The notes under the pieces were generated by a model. The model saw nothing but the letters and a program-made list of their open reading frames with translations, searched no databases and was not told where the DNA came from. Positions 1-6,943 of a stretch of DNA of 9,212 nt are shown here, in pieces. Position numbers and translations under genes: made by a program. Source of the stretch: Candidatus Shapirobacteria bacterium (GTDB lineage: Bacteria > Patescibacteriota > Microgenomatia > UBA12405); NCBI GenBank assembly GCA_023245435.1, contig JAHFKH010000009.1, positions 5,630-14,841 on the forward strand, given 5' to 3'. Each line of letters opens with the position of its first letter. Within the stretch, counting starts at the first letter, position 1.

Positions 1-1308
1 AACAACTTTTTCTGGCTCGACAATAACTGGAGTTAATAAATGAGGAATACCATTATATGGAGTTAATTCAACCCGCTTGGGATCAACCATAATTAAACGT
101 AATTCATCGGGTGAGGCGCGAAAAAGGAGGGTGGCAATCCAGGAATTAATACAAACTGATTTACCTGACCCAGTTTGACCAGCAATTAAAACGTGAGGCA
201 TTTTGGCAATATCAGCAACTTTGGGAAGTCCAGCCACATCAAGACCCAATGGCACACAAATTTTATTTCGAGCATTTTTCATGGCATCAGACTCAAGAAT
301 TTGACGAATAGGAACGATTTCAAGAGAGCGGTTGGGAACTTCGATACCAACTAAAGATCGACCAGGAATCGGGGCTTCGATACGAATTTGACCACCTGGT
401 GCAGATAGTGCCATAGCCAAATCATTACTTAATGAAACAACTTTAGTTAATTTAGTCCCCAAAGCCACTTCAATTGCATATTGGGTAACAGAAGGACTTT
501 CGTTAACGTCAGCTACCCTCGCCGTTATACCAAAAGATTCCAAAGTTTGCTCGATAATACTGGCATTTTTGGAAACATTACCACGATCAGCTTTGGTACC
601 GGGAGTATTATCAAAAATTGACATTGGCGGATAATTCCAAACTTGGTTACTCGAAGAACTTAAAACAGGGGAATTAAAAATGGGGGCAATGTCCAAAAAT
701 TTGGTGTCATCTTTTTTGGGATAAACTTCTTTTTGAATATTTGCCTCATCTTTGGCAAAAATAACTTCTTTATCTTTAATAATGGTTTTCTTTTCTTTAC
801 TTTTGATAGACAAACCAATTGTATATTTTTTTATGGATATAAAAATTTTGACAAAAAATTTGAAAAGCTGAACGATATTGGTATCAAAAAGAACGACGAT
901 ACCGACAATAAAAGCAAAGAAAAAAATAATAAAACTAATAACTTCGTTAAAAACAACTAAAGTTTGATCCCATAAAAATAAACCAATTATTCCCTGTTTA
1001 AATAAAGCCAAAGCGGCGACAAACATAATTAAAAAACCAAAAAAAACATTGGCCTCTTTTAAAAATATTTTTATTTTGGTAAATAAAAATGAAATTAAAA
1101 GTAATAAAAAAGGAATCATAACCGAGGCAAAACCAAAATAATCTTGCAAAATAACATTGAATTGACTGGCAAATGTACCTTGGCGTAAAAATGATATGAC
1201 CGATATTACGGATAAAATTAAAAAGAAGATAAAGAAGATTGATTTGACAGTATCGGGTTTAAGTTTAAGGCTGGGTAATATTTTACTTTTTTTTCGACCA
1301 CGTGGCAT
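1..1308 (-). CDS. ftsK: DNA translocase FtsK/SpoIIIE, 3'-truncated by window edge
   Basis: Membrane-anchored, ATP-driven double-stranded DNA pump that clears and sorts the chromosome at the division septum. The frame is open from ATG at 1308 to base 1, giving 436 codons with no stop. The N-terminus is basic (MPRGRKKSK) and is followed by four hydrophobic helices at about residues 23-41, 59-77, 88-104 and 122-141, then a short charged linker. The alpha/beta motor begins near residue 200. Walker A is GQTGSGKS at residues 377-384 and Walker B is LIMVDPKR with Asp409. The last residues (PYNGIPHLLTPV) also match the family. The rest of the RecA-like motor and the gamma DNA-reading domain lie outside the window. 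The linker is short compared with E. coli FtsK, nearer to SpoIIIE-type proteins. The gene starts 39 nt after the proS stop and has its own -10 box. Identity is secure; the symbol is by family. Confidence 0.95.
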   Translation of the reverse strand, partial: MPRGRKKSKILPSLKLKPDTVKSIFFIFFLILSVISVISFLRQGTFASQFNVILQDYFGFASVMIPFLLLLISFLFTKIKIFLKEANVFFGFLIMFVAALALFKQGIIGLFLWDQTLVVFNEVISFIIFFFAFIVGIVVLFDTNIVQLFKFFVKIFISIKKYTIGLSIKSKEKKTIIKDKEVIFAKDEANIQKEVYPKKDDTKFLDIAPIFNSPVLSSSSNQVWNYPPMSIFDNTPGTKADRGNVSKNASIIEQTLESFGITARVADVNESPSVTQYAIEVALGTKLTKVVSLSNDLAMALSAPGGQIRIEAPIPGRSLVGIEVPNRSLEIVPIRQILESDAMKNARNKICVPLGLDVAGLPKVADIAKMPHVLIAGQTGSGKSVCINSWIATLLFRASPDELRLIMVDPKRVELTPYNGIPHLLTPVIVEPEKVV

Positions 1309-1314
1309 AGATTC

Positions 1315-1344
1315 AGTATACAATCATTAACCCGGTGTTTACAA
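1315..1344 (-). promoter_or_regulatory. Promoter of ftsK, probably leaderless
   Basis: In the 39-nt gap between proS and ftsK the minus strand reads TTGTAA (1344-1339), an 18-nt spacer, TATACT (1320-1315), then GAATCT and the ATG at 1308. The -10 hexamer lies exactly six bases before the ATG, so transcription would start at or next to the A of the start codon. There is no Shine-Dalgarno sequence. This suggests ftsK can be expressed separately from proS. Confidence 0.5.
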
Positions 1345-1347
1345 CGT

Positions 1348-2766
1348 TTAATATGATAAACCAAATAACCAGCGGTGGGAAGACTTTTTTCCACAGCGGA
1401 CACATTTGCCATTTTCCTCAATAGCGTCGAGAGGGAGGCAACGAGTGGTGGCTTTGGTATCGGTTTTAATTTGGGCTTCACATTCTGATTCTTCACACCA
1501 AAAAGCCGAAATGAAACCGCGAGAAGTTTCCATTATTTTTTTAAATTCATCGTAGCTATCGGCTTTAAAAGTATTATCAATAGTAAATTTTTTGTGTTTA
1601 TCGAATAATTTTTGTTGAATATCTTTTAATAATTTATCGATTGTTTTTGATAAATCTTCAAATTTAACAGTTATTTTTTCACTGGTATCACGTCGGCAAA
1701 TAATAACGGTGCCTGAAGTCATATCACGATCCCCTATTTCGATTCGGAGAGGGATACCTTTTAATTCCCATTTATTAAATTTGGCACCGGCAGTTTCACC
1801 AGCCTTATCATCAATTTTAACTCGATAATTATTTAAATTATTTTGTATTTCGGTGGCTTTTGATAACGCAGTATTGTGCCCTGGTATAGGAATAATTACA
1901 ATTTGAGTTGGAGCAATATTGGGAGGCATCACCAGTCCTTTTTCATCTCCATGAGACATAATTAATCCACCAATTGATCGAGTCGAAAATCCCCAAGAAT
2001 TTTGCCATGGCATAGTTTTGCTGCCAGTTGCATCTTGAACAGACCATTCGATTGATCTCGAGAAATTTTGACCAAGATCGTGACTGGTACAAGATTGTAA
2101 TGATTTACCATTGGGCATCAAAGTCTCAAAAGTAATACTCTTAAATCCTCCAGCAAATTTTTCTGATTCGCTTTTGTACCCCATAATGCCATACATAGCC
2201 ATTAATTCACTATAAGTTTGGGCATACATTTTGATGGCCCATTGCACCTCCGCGATTGATTCTTCATGAGTTAAATGAGCACAGTGTCCCTCTTGCCATA
2301 AAAATTCAGAGGTGCGTAAAAATAAATAAGTTCTTTTTTCCCAACGAACAACATTACACCATTGATTTATTCGGACTGGCAAATCACGCCAACTACCAAA
2401 CCATTTTTTATACAAATCATACATCATCATTTCGGAGGTGGGACGAACTGCCAGTTTGTCGACCAATTCTTTGCCACCGCCAACGGTGACGACAGCTAAT
2501 TCTGGAGCAAAACCCTTTACGTGTTCTTTTTCTTTTTCAAAATAGGACATGGGAATAAATAAAGGAAAATAGGCATTTTCCACACCATGTTTTTTAATCA
2601 AAACATCCATAAATTTTTGAATGTTTTCCCAAAGGGCATAACCATAGGGACGAATGACCATACAGCCCTTAACTGGGGCATAATCGGCTAATTCGGCTTT
2701 GAGAACAACATCGTTGTACCATTCCGATAAATTGGTTTTAAAATCAGCAAGTTGGTTTTTTGACAT
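1348..2766 (-). CDS. proS: Prolyl-tRNA synthetase, archaeal/eukaryal-type (short form)
   Basis: Class II cytoplasmic synthetase that charges tRNA-Pro with proline. It has 472 residues, the usual size for the type that lacks the editing insertion found between motifs 2 and 3 of the long bacterial form. Visible marks, in order: motif 1 around residues 31-50 (PVKGCMVIRPYGY), the proline/ATP-site VRPTSE at 108-112, motif 2 (RWEKRT 141-146 and FLRTSEFLWQEGH 149-161), SHDLGQNF at 228-235, and motif 3 around 266-286 (GLIMSHGDEKGLVMPP). The anticodon-binding domain covers about 287-385. The C-terminal zinc-type domain has Cys424, 429, 443, 455 and 458. The last residue is Tyr472; in the Thermus enzyme the terminal Tyr carboxylate reaches into the active site. 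The start follows a plausible -10 box. It is divergent from the plus-strand gene at 2821. Confidence 0.96.
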   Translation of the reverse strand: MSKNQLADFKTNLSEWYNDVVLKAELADYAPVKGCMVIRPYGYALWENIQKFMDVLIKKHGVENAYFPLFIPMSYFEKEKEHVKGFAPELAVVTVGGGKELVDKLAVRPTSEMMMYDLYKKWFGSWRDLPVRINQWCNVVRWEKRTYLFLRTSEFLWQEGHCAHLTHEESIAEVQWAIKMYAQTYSELMAMYGIMGYKSESEKFAGGFKSITFETLMPNGKSLQSCTSHDLGQNFSRSIEWSVQDATGSKTMPWQNSWGFSTRSIGGLIMSHGDEKGLVMPPNIAPTQIVIIPIPGHNTALSKATEIQNNLNNYRVKIDDKAGETAGAKFNKWELKGIPLRIEIGDRDMTSGTVIICRRDTSEKITVKFEDLSKTIDKLLKDIQQKLFDKHKKFTIDNTFKADSYDEFKKIMETSRGFISAFWCEESECEAQIKTDTKATTRCLPLDAIEENGKCVRCGKKSSHRWLFGLSY

Positions 2767-2771
2767 AATGT

Positions 2772-2800
2772 ATTTTACATTAAATATTGTTATTTAATAA
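2772..2800 (-). promoter_or_regulatory. Putative proS promoter
   Basis: The minus strand has TAAAAT at 2777-2772, five bases before the proS ATG, with only a weak -35 (TTATTA, 2800-2795) at 17 nt spacing. The position suggests a leaderless or near-leaderless message, like ftsK and the Lon-like gene. It shares the 54-bp divergent gap with the promoter of the plus-strand gene, so the two RNA polymerase sites overlap. Confidence 0.35.
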
Positions 2801-2814
2801 ATTGATGATATTAT
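2787..2814 (+). promoter_or_regulatory. Extended -10 promoter of the plus-strand orphan gene
   Basis: TTGTTA (2787-2792), a 16-nt spacer and TATTAT (2809-2814), with an upstream TGA (2806-2808) that gives an extended -10 (TGn-TATTAT). Six bases (CGGGCT) separate the hexamer from the ATG at 2821, again pointing to a leaderless transcript. Confidence 0.55.
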
Positions 2815-2820
2815 CGGGCT

Positions 2821-3183
2821 ATGACAAATGTAAATAAAAGAACTGAAGGAAACGTTAGAACCATACCAGTCAGTGTTGCTGAAAATATAGATTGGAATAT
2901 GCCTCGAGGTCGTGTTGGAAATCGAAGAAATAGTGATCCTTTAGTAGATGAAGCTTGCAGTTTATTAACTAGAGGTGAAACTGTCTTAATAGAAGAATCG
3001 GTTAACGAGCGTGGACATTATTCTGCATTTGAAAGAATAGAATTGATTAGATCAAGATTAGGAAAAAGAATTCAAACGACTTCTTTAAATGATACTCAGG
3101 CTGAGGAATTGAGAATATCTCCAAATAGTGAATTTATTCCAAGATATGCAGTAAGACTAAAAGAAATTGCCGAATGGATATAA
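2821..3183 (+). CDS. Hypothetical protein, 120 aa, atypical codon use
   Basis: I do not recognise this gene. It is the only plus-strand gene in the window. It is a soluble, charged protein with no signal peptide or membrane segment. The first 40 residues are polar and Arg-rich. Residues about 40-85 look like a compact alpha/beta unit: a helix DEACSLL, the strand ETVLIEES, then a helix FERIELIRSRLGKRIQT. Residues 95-120 end with a basic stretch and an amphipathic helix. The order 'hydrophobic strand, then Arg/Lys-rich helix with LGKRIQT' loosely resembles small phage proteins of unknown function, but I would not name a family. Eleven of its 15 Arg codons are AGA, while sampled minus-strand genes use almost only CGN, which suggests foreign origin. 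It has its own promoter, an immediate start and a hairpin just past the stop. That it is a real gene is likely; its function is unknown. Confidence 0.75.
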   Translation: MTNVNKRTEGNVRTIPVSVAENIDWNMPRGRVGNRRNSDPLVDEACSLLTRGETVLIEESVNERGHYSAFERIELIRSRLGKRIQTTSLNDTQAEELRISPNSEFIPRYAVRLKEIAEWI

Positions 3184-3227
3184 AAAAGCTCGCGGTGCAC
3201 AAAATAAATTTTATACACAACGCGAGC
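3182..3227 (-). terminator. Rho-independent terminator of the RNase J gene, possibly bidirectional
   Basis: A perfect 7-bp GC-rich inverted repeat, GCTCGCG (3188-3194) and CGCGAGC (3221-3227), with further inner pairing (GTG/CAC and AAAA/TTTT). On the minus strand the stem is followed at once by a run of six T (3187-3182), the classical layout, 25 nt past the RNase J stop. On the plus strand it follows the 120-codon gene by 4 nt, but the downstream tract (CTGTTTATA) is weak. Confidence 0.85.
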
Positions 3228-3251
3228 CTGTTTATATAATACCATTGTAGC

Positions 3252-5018
3252 TTATACCTCCATCACCAATGGCAATACCATAGGTTGGCGGCCGGTTTTT
3301 TCAAGAATTATTCCTTCAATAAAAGCTTGAATTTCGGTACGAATAAATTCAAAGTTGGCAGGTTTACTGGTAACTTCGCTAAATTTTCGATTGATTTCAA
3401 CCTTTAAAAAGTCCATAAGATCGGTGTTTTCTTTTTCAAAAACAAACCCACGAGATAAAATTACAGGAGGTTTGGCCAGTGTTCCCATTTCTTTGTTGAT
3501 AAGCAAAACCACGGAAAACATACCCTCTTCGGCTAACAATTTGCGATCACGTAAAACCGTAGTGCCAACATCACCAATTCCTAATCCATCAATTAATACT
3601 TTTCGCAGTTGATTGTGTTGTTTTGTATCAATTTTGCCATCGGCAAAAAAAGTAATAATAGCGTCAGTGTCGGGAGAAATTAATTGTTCATCTTTATATC
3701 CCATGTTTTTGGCCATGGTATGGTAACTTTTGATGTGACGGAAATTTCCCCCAATGGGAACTAAATAATGAGGTCTGACTAAATCCATTAATATGGCATG
3801 TTCTTTTTGAAAACCGTGACCAGAAACATGAATTTCTTGACTTTCACCATAAATAACTTCGGCACCCATACGGGAAAGAGTGTCAATTAAATCATAAATA
3901 TGGGAAGTGGTGCCAGGAATATAATCGGGTGCCGAAAATATAACTTTGTCACCGGATTTTATTTTTATTCGGTGTTTGCCCATAACCATTTTACTTAAAG
4001 CAGAATTTGGTTGAGCGGAAAAACCAGCGACTAAAAATATTAATTTGTTATCAGCAAAATTTTTGACTTTTTCAACATCAACTAAATCACCATCAGTTAA
4101 ATTGATATACCCCAGTTCTTTGGCAATGGCAATGGCTTTATCAACGGAATAACCAACAGGGACAACTTTACGACCGGCACGTTTGGCGTATTCAATGGCT
4201 TGACCCCACCGAACGATGTTACTAGAAATTGAAGTGACAAAAACTCGACCTTTGGCGGTGATAATGTCACGATTAAATTTTTCAGCAATAGAACTTTCTG
4301 AAGGAGAAAAACCTTCATGATCAGCACCTAAACAGTCCGATAACAAGGCAATCACCTTTTTTTCACCAACTCGAGCAATGTGAGCTAAATCACTAGGTTT
4401 GCCATCGAGAGGAAATAAATCAAATTTAAAATCAGAGCCATGGTAAAAAACACCGATGGGGGTGGTAATGGCAAAATGATTAGTGTCGGGGACTGAATGA
4501 TTAACTTTGATGGTATCAACTGAAAATGGACCAACATTGATAACGTCGCCACTCTCGTATATTTTCATATTGGAACGAATTGAAGCTTCAACTAAACGAT
4601 TGTCAATAAAAGCAGCGGCCATACGAGGAGCAAAAATAGGAATGCCAGGGCCAATAATTGGGAGAACAAAACGGAGGGCTCCAATGTGGTCTTCGTGACC
4701 ATGAGTAATAAAAATACCCAAAATTCGGTCTTTTTTATCTTCTAAATATTTGGTATCAGGAATTTGAAGGTCGACTCCAAAGTCGTCTTCCTCGGGGAAA
4801 CCAACTCCACAATCAACAATGATCATCTGACTCTTGGTCAGATCACCTTTGGGGACATATTCATAAACGAACATATTTTGGGTGACATCGCCAAAACCGC
4901 CAAGGGCGATAATGCGAACAGAATCACGACTACCACCAAGATTGGTGACGGGGGCTGATTTGGAAAAATTAACTTGAGGTTGTGCCGCCATTGGGCGAGC
5001 GAAATTTTTATTTATCAT
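3252..5018 (-). CDS. rnj: Ribonuclease J (metallo-beta-lactamase/beta-CASP), motif C His replaced by Gly
   Basis: RNA-processing enzyme with 5' exonuclease and endonuclease activity in mRNA decay and rRNA maturation. It has 588 residues; Bacillus RNase J1 is about 555, and the extra part is a polar N-terminal extension of about 33 residues. Metal ligands seen: THGHEDH at 105-111, His174 (NHSVPD) and Asp196 (HGSDFKFD). The beta-CASP region carries motif A SDCLGADHEGFSPSE (Asp228) and motif B VSGHG (His401). Motif C, normally PVHGEYR, reads PIGGNFR, so Gly423 stands where the metal-binding His is expected. The C-terminal domain with IDGLGIGDVG, LRDRKLL and ISRG-like LSRGFVF is intact. The start at 5018 is the first ATG; Met10 is an alternative. 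It has no Shine-Dalgarno and is monocistronic, with a leader of about 100 nt and a strong terminator. Family is certain; paralogue type (J1/J2) is not assigned. Confidence 0.95.
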   Translation of the reverse strand: MINKNFARPMAAQPQVNFSKSAPVTNLGGSRDSVRIIALGGFGDVTQNMFVYEYVPKGDLTKSQMIIVDCGVGFPEEDDFGVDLQIPDTKYLEDKKDRILGIFITHGHEDHIGALRFVLPIIGPGIPIFAPRMAAAFIDNRLVEASIRSNMKIYESGDVINVGPFSVDTIKVNHSVPDTNHFAITTPIGVFYHGSDFKFDLFPLDGKPSDLAHIARVGEKKVIALLSDCLGADHEGFSPSESSIAEKFNRDIITAKGRVFVTSISSNIVRWGQAIEYAKRAGRKVVPVGYSVDKAIAIAKELGYINLTDGDLVDVEKVKNFADNKLIFLVAGFSAQPNSALSKMVMGKHRIKIKSGDKVIFSAPDYIPGTTSHIYDLIDTLSRMGAEVIYGESQEIHVSGHGFQKEHAILMDLVRPHYLVPIGGNFRHIKSYHTMAKNMGYKDEQLISPDTDAIITFFADGKIDTKQHNQLRKVLIDGLGIGDVGTTVLRDRKLLAEEGMFSVVLLINKEMGTLAKPPVILSRGFVFEKENTDLMDFLKVEINRKFSEVTSKPANFEFIRTEIQAFIEGIILEKTGRQPMVLPLVMEV

Positions 5019-5118
5019 AAATATAAAGTGTAAGGATGAAGAGAATTGTTTTAATTAATTAATGGTAACATTTTCGCGACTAACATTTCGTTTCGGAGAA
5101 TGAATTCTGTTCAAGCTG
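5019..5118 (-). promoter_or_regulatory. RNase J 5' leader with possible 11-codon upstream ORF and direct repeats
   Basis: If transcription starts from the -10 at 5130-5125, the rnj message carries about 100 nt of leader, unusual beside the leaderless neighbours. The leader holds a short open frame, ATG at 5086 to TAA at 5051, that would encode MLVAKMLPLIN. It also holds a near-repeat (TAACATTTTCG at 5066-5076, TAACATTTCG at 5081-5090, plus-strand reading) and the palindrome TTAATTAATTAA. No strong hairpin or Shine-Dalgarno is visible. A regulatory role is inference. Confidence 0.25.
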
Positions 5119-5124
5119 AAATAT

Positions 5125-5133
5125 AGTATAGCA
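5125..5133 (-). promoter_or_regulatory. Extended -10 promoter of the RNase J gene
   Basis: The minus strand reads TGC-TATACT (5133-5125), an extended -10, a few bases after the TAA of the upstream gene at 5138. The -35 at 17 nt spacing is poor (CACATT), as expected for an extended -10 site. A start near 5118 would separate rnj transcription from the upstream operon. Confidence 0.55.
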
Positions 5134-5137
5134 CAAA

Positions 5138-5893
5138 TTAATCTGATAATGTGAGCCACGCTAACTTTATATACATAGGACACATTTTAGTATATGGACT
5201 ATTATCTGTTGTACCATATTCTATGTTTTTATTAATATAATTCTCTAAGTCCCCAACTATGGAGTAATTTATAATTTCGCACGTTTCTTGTCCTTTAACT
5301 TTAAGACAATAACATTTTCCACAGCTGGCGAAATCATGCTTACAAGTTTTGATAACTCCAAGTTGTTTATTTAAATTAGAGCGTGAATATGTGGGCTCGG
5401 GGAGAAATTTAAAAGTAGAGAGAATTTGGGAAATATATTTTTTTGAGTCGGCACCAAATCGAATAATATAATTATTGCCATTATGGGTAAAAAATACTTC
5501 ACCCATTTCTCCGTCGTTTGAGCTGTGTACAAAATAATTAAATTTAGTATTGTCAATAATAAATTGATCTTCAAATAATAAATCAAAAACTTCGCACTGA
5601 ATATCAGGAGAGGTTAATGATTCATCACATACTTTTCGAGGATATTTTGGGGAATTGTATTGCTTAATTTTTTGTAAATATGTCATCGAAGTGGTGATAA
5701 CATCGTTATACAAATATGGATGCTGAAATTCAAAGCCATATTTTTCATTACGATATGTTTGCCATTGGATTTCGGTGGAGGTGGGGGTTGGTTTTGAAGT
5801 TATTTTAGTTTGATTATTTTTTTGATTGTTTTGGTAATTTAAGAAAGCTAAAAGTAAAACAAAAAATAATGAAAAAAATATTATTTTTTTCAT
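5138..5893 (-). CDS. Membrane-anchored PsbP-like protein with Cys-rich C-terminus
   Basis: Unknown function; 251 residues. The N-terminus is MKKIIFFSLFFVLLLAFLNY: two Lys then a hydrophobic stretch (about 4-19), with no lipobox Cys, so probably an uncleaved anchor or a signal peptide. A polar Asn/Gln/Lys segment and the linker SKPTPTSTE lead to one PsbP-like domain at about 43-163, opened by WQTYRNEKYGFEFQHP and closed by QILSTFKFLP. This opening (aromatic-YGF-x-F-x-P) is typical of small extracytoplasmic PsbP-type domains in Gram-positive and CPR surface proteins. After it comes a unique tail of about 85 residues with Cys184, 191, 194, 196, 205 and 238, pattern C-x6-C-x2-C-x-C-x8-C, either metal-binding or disulfide-linked. 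The gene is a paralogue of the one directly upstream, and only 3 nt separate the upstream TAA from this ATG, so it is the last gene of the Lon-like operon. Confidence 0.85.
   Translation of the reverse strand: MKKIIFFSLFFVLLLAFLNYQNNQKNNQTKITSKPTPTSTEIQWQTYRNEKYGFEFQHPYLYNDVITTSMTYLQKIKQYNSPKYPRKVCDESLTSPDIQCEVFDLLFEDQFIIDNTKFNYFVHSSNDGEMGEVFFTHNGNNYIIRFGADSKKYISQILSTFKFLPEPTYSRSNLNKQLGVIKTCKHDFASCGKCYCLKVKGQETCEIINYSIVGDLENYINKNIEYGTTDNSPYTKMCPMYIKLAWLTLSD
5398..5428. repeat. Closing-motif repeat, copy in the Cys-rich paralogue
   Basis: This 31-bp segment encodes ILSTFKFLPE-type residues and matches 6364-6394 in the two-domain gene with 3 mismatches by my reading. It marks the end of a PsbP-like module. 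A weaker third copy lies at the end of the two-domain gene near 5906. Confidence 0.8.
5736..5798. repeat. 63-bp near-identical repeat at the start of the PsbP-like module (copy 1)
   Basis: Matches 6765-6827 with only 3 mismatches in 63 bases, the first 34 bases being identical. It encodes the Pro/Thr linker and WQTYRNEKYG. The flanking coding sequence is far more diverged, which points to recent duplication, gene conversion or strong constraint on the module border. Confidence 0.9.
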
Positions 5894-5896
5894 TAT

Positions 5897-6937
5897 TTAT
5901 TTTGTAAATTTAAAGGTGGAGAGAATTTGATTTAAGTCTTGCTCACATTTTTTTATTTCATCGTCTGAAACTTCGACTTCGTAAGTAGATACATATGTAT
6001 TTAGATTATATATTTTGTTATTACGAGTAAATAAATAGGTGGTACTTGTTCCTCCTTCATTACCTGATAAATATGAAATTGTTTTAATATTGTCAATAAT
6101 AGTTGGTGTTTTATTGACATCACCAACAAATATCCCGGGGCAATTAGTGCATTCTTGATTTGATTTTGATTGTTTATTAACCCACAAATTAATAGGTAAA
6201 GTAACCTTCATTCGATTGGATAAATCAAATGAAAATTGACAATTATTTTTTGAGTCTGATATGGTAAAATCAGCAAAATCTGCTTTTACTTCTTTCCAAC
6301 TTGAGGGATATTTAAATTCGAAGCCATATTGAGTATTTTTATATGTTTTCCAAGTTGAGGTGTCGGGGAGAAGTTTAAAAGTGGAGAGGATTTGAGTATA
6401 CAAACTAATGTAATTTTGTATATTTGCTGAAATAACAAAAATATATTTATCTTTAGAAATATATGTTTTTGGAGTTGAATCACCATTACCTTGGACTATT
6501 TCACCATTGGTGGTTGTAGCATCGATGTCAATAATATTTTCTTTTTTTATAACAACGTTTGCATTTAATTTATCTTTTAACATTTCTTTTTGAACAAAAG
6601 TTTTCGAATCGATTTTTGAATTATTTGGTAATACATTTATAAATACTCCACTCCATCCACCAGGACTGACTGTTTCTTTAGTATCTTTTGTAATTAATAT
6701 TGTATTTTTATCTTTATACGGTCCAATAATAATATTCATGTCCGATGGATATTGAAACTCGAAACCATATTTTTCATTACGATATGTTTGCCATTGGACT
6801 TCTGTGGGGGTGGGGGTTGGTTTTGAAATAATTTCGTCGTTGTTTTCGACAAAATTTAAAGAATTACGGTTGTTAAGAAAAAATAAAAGTAAAACAAAAA
6901 GAGTAGAAAAAAATACGGCGGGTAGATATTTTTTCAT
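5897..6937 (-). CDS. Membrane-anchored protein with two tandem PsbP-like domains
   Basis: Unknown function; 346 residues. The N-terminal segment MKKYLPAVFFSTLFVLLLFFL is a signal-anchor (about 5-21) without a lipobox. A short Asn-rich stretch and the Pro/Thr linker SKPTPTPTE follow. Two copies of one domain come next: copy 1 at about 48-191 (WQTYRNEKYGFEFQYPSDM to QILSTFKLLPD) and copy 2 at about 196-346 (WKTYKNTQYGFEFKYPSSW to QILSTFKFTK). The opening and closing motifs are shared by the copies and by the downstream paralogue, while the interiors have diverged. The protein ends exactly with the second closing motif. Copy 2 has an acidic CTNC patch (263-266). The protein should face outside the membrane. 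The ATG lies 6 nt after the Lon-like stop, with no Shine-Dalgarno, so expression probably depends on coupling. It may bind a ligand or another envelope protein; there is no sign of catalysis. Confidence 0.88.
   Translation of the reverse strand: MKKYLPAVFFSTLFVLLLFFLNNRNSLNFVENNDEIISKPTPTPTEVQWQTYRNEKYGFEFQYPSDMNIIIGPYKDKNTILITKDTKETVSPGGWSGVFINVLPNNSKIDSKTFVQKEMLKDKLNANVVIKKENIIDIDATTTNGEIVQGNGDSTPKTYISKDKYIFVISANIQNYISLYTQILSTFKLLPDTSTWKTYKNTQYGFEFKYPSSWKEVKADFADFTISDSKNNCQFSFDLSNRMKVTLPINLWVNKQSKSNQECTNCPGIFVGDVNKTPTIIDNIKTISYLSGNEGGTSTTYLFTRNNKIYNLNTYVSTYEVEVSDDEIKKCEQDLNQILSTFKFTK
6364..6394. repeat. Closing-motif repeat, copy inside the two-domain gene
   Basis: Partner of 5398-5428, with 3 mismatches in 31 bases. 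It lies at the junction between the two PsbP-like domains of this gene and encodes the end of domain 1. Confidence 0.8.
6765..6827. repeat. 63-bp near-identical repeat at the start of the PsbP-like module (copy 2)
   Basis: Partner of 5736-5798 (60 of 63 bases equal). It lies about 1.03 kb away in the same orientation, so recombination between the two would delete or duplicate one paralogue. Confidence 0.9.
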
Positions 6938-6943
6938 ATTTTG

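Noticed and set aside
733..960. Plus-strand open frame, Asn/Lys/Phe-rich
   Set aside because: It is antisense to the FtsK linker and fourth membrane helix; composition is the complement of AT-rich coding sequence and there is no promoter or family match.
1218..1496. Minus-strand open frame bridging proS and ftsK
   Set aside because: It runs out of frame through the end of proS and the start of ftsK, both clearly coding in another frame.
2256..2489. Plus-strand open frame within proS
   Set aside because: Antisense shadow of conserved ProRS motif 2 coding sequence.
5371..5586. Hydrophobic minus-strand open frame inside the Cys-rich PsbP-like gene
   Set aside because: Another frame of a gene whose module structure is shared with its paralogue; a similar shadow exists at 6286-6486.
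5775..5792. G-rich runs (also 6803-6820) that could form a G-quadruplex on the plus strand
   Set aside because: They are simply the complement of Pro/Thr linker codons (PTPTPTE), present in both paralogues.
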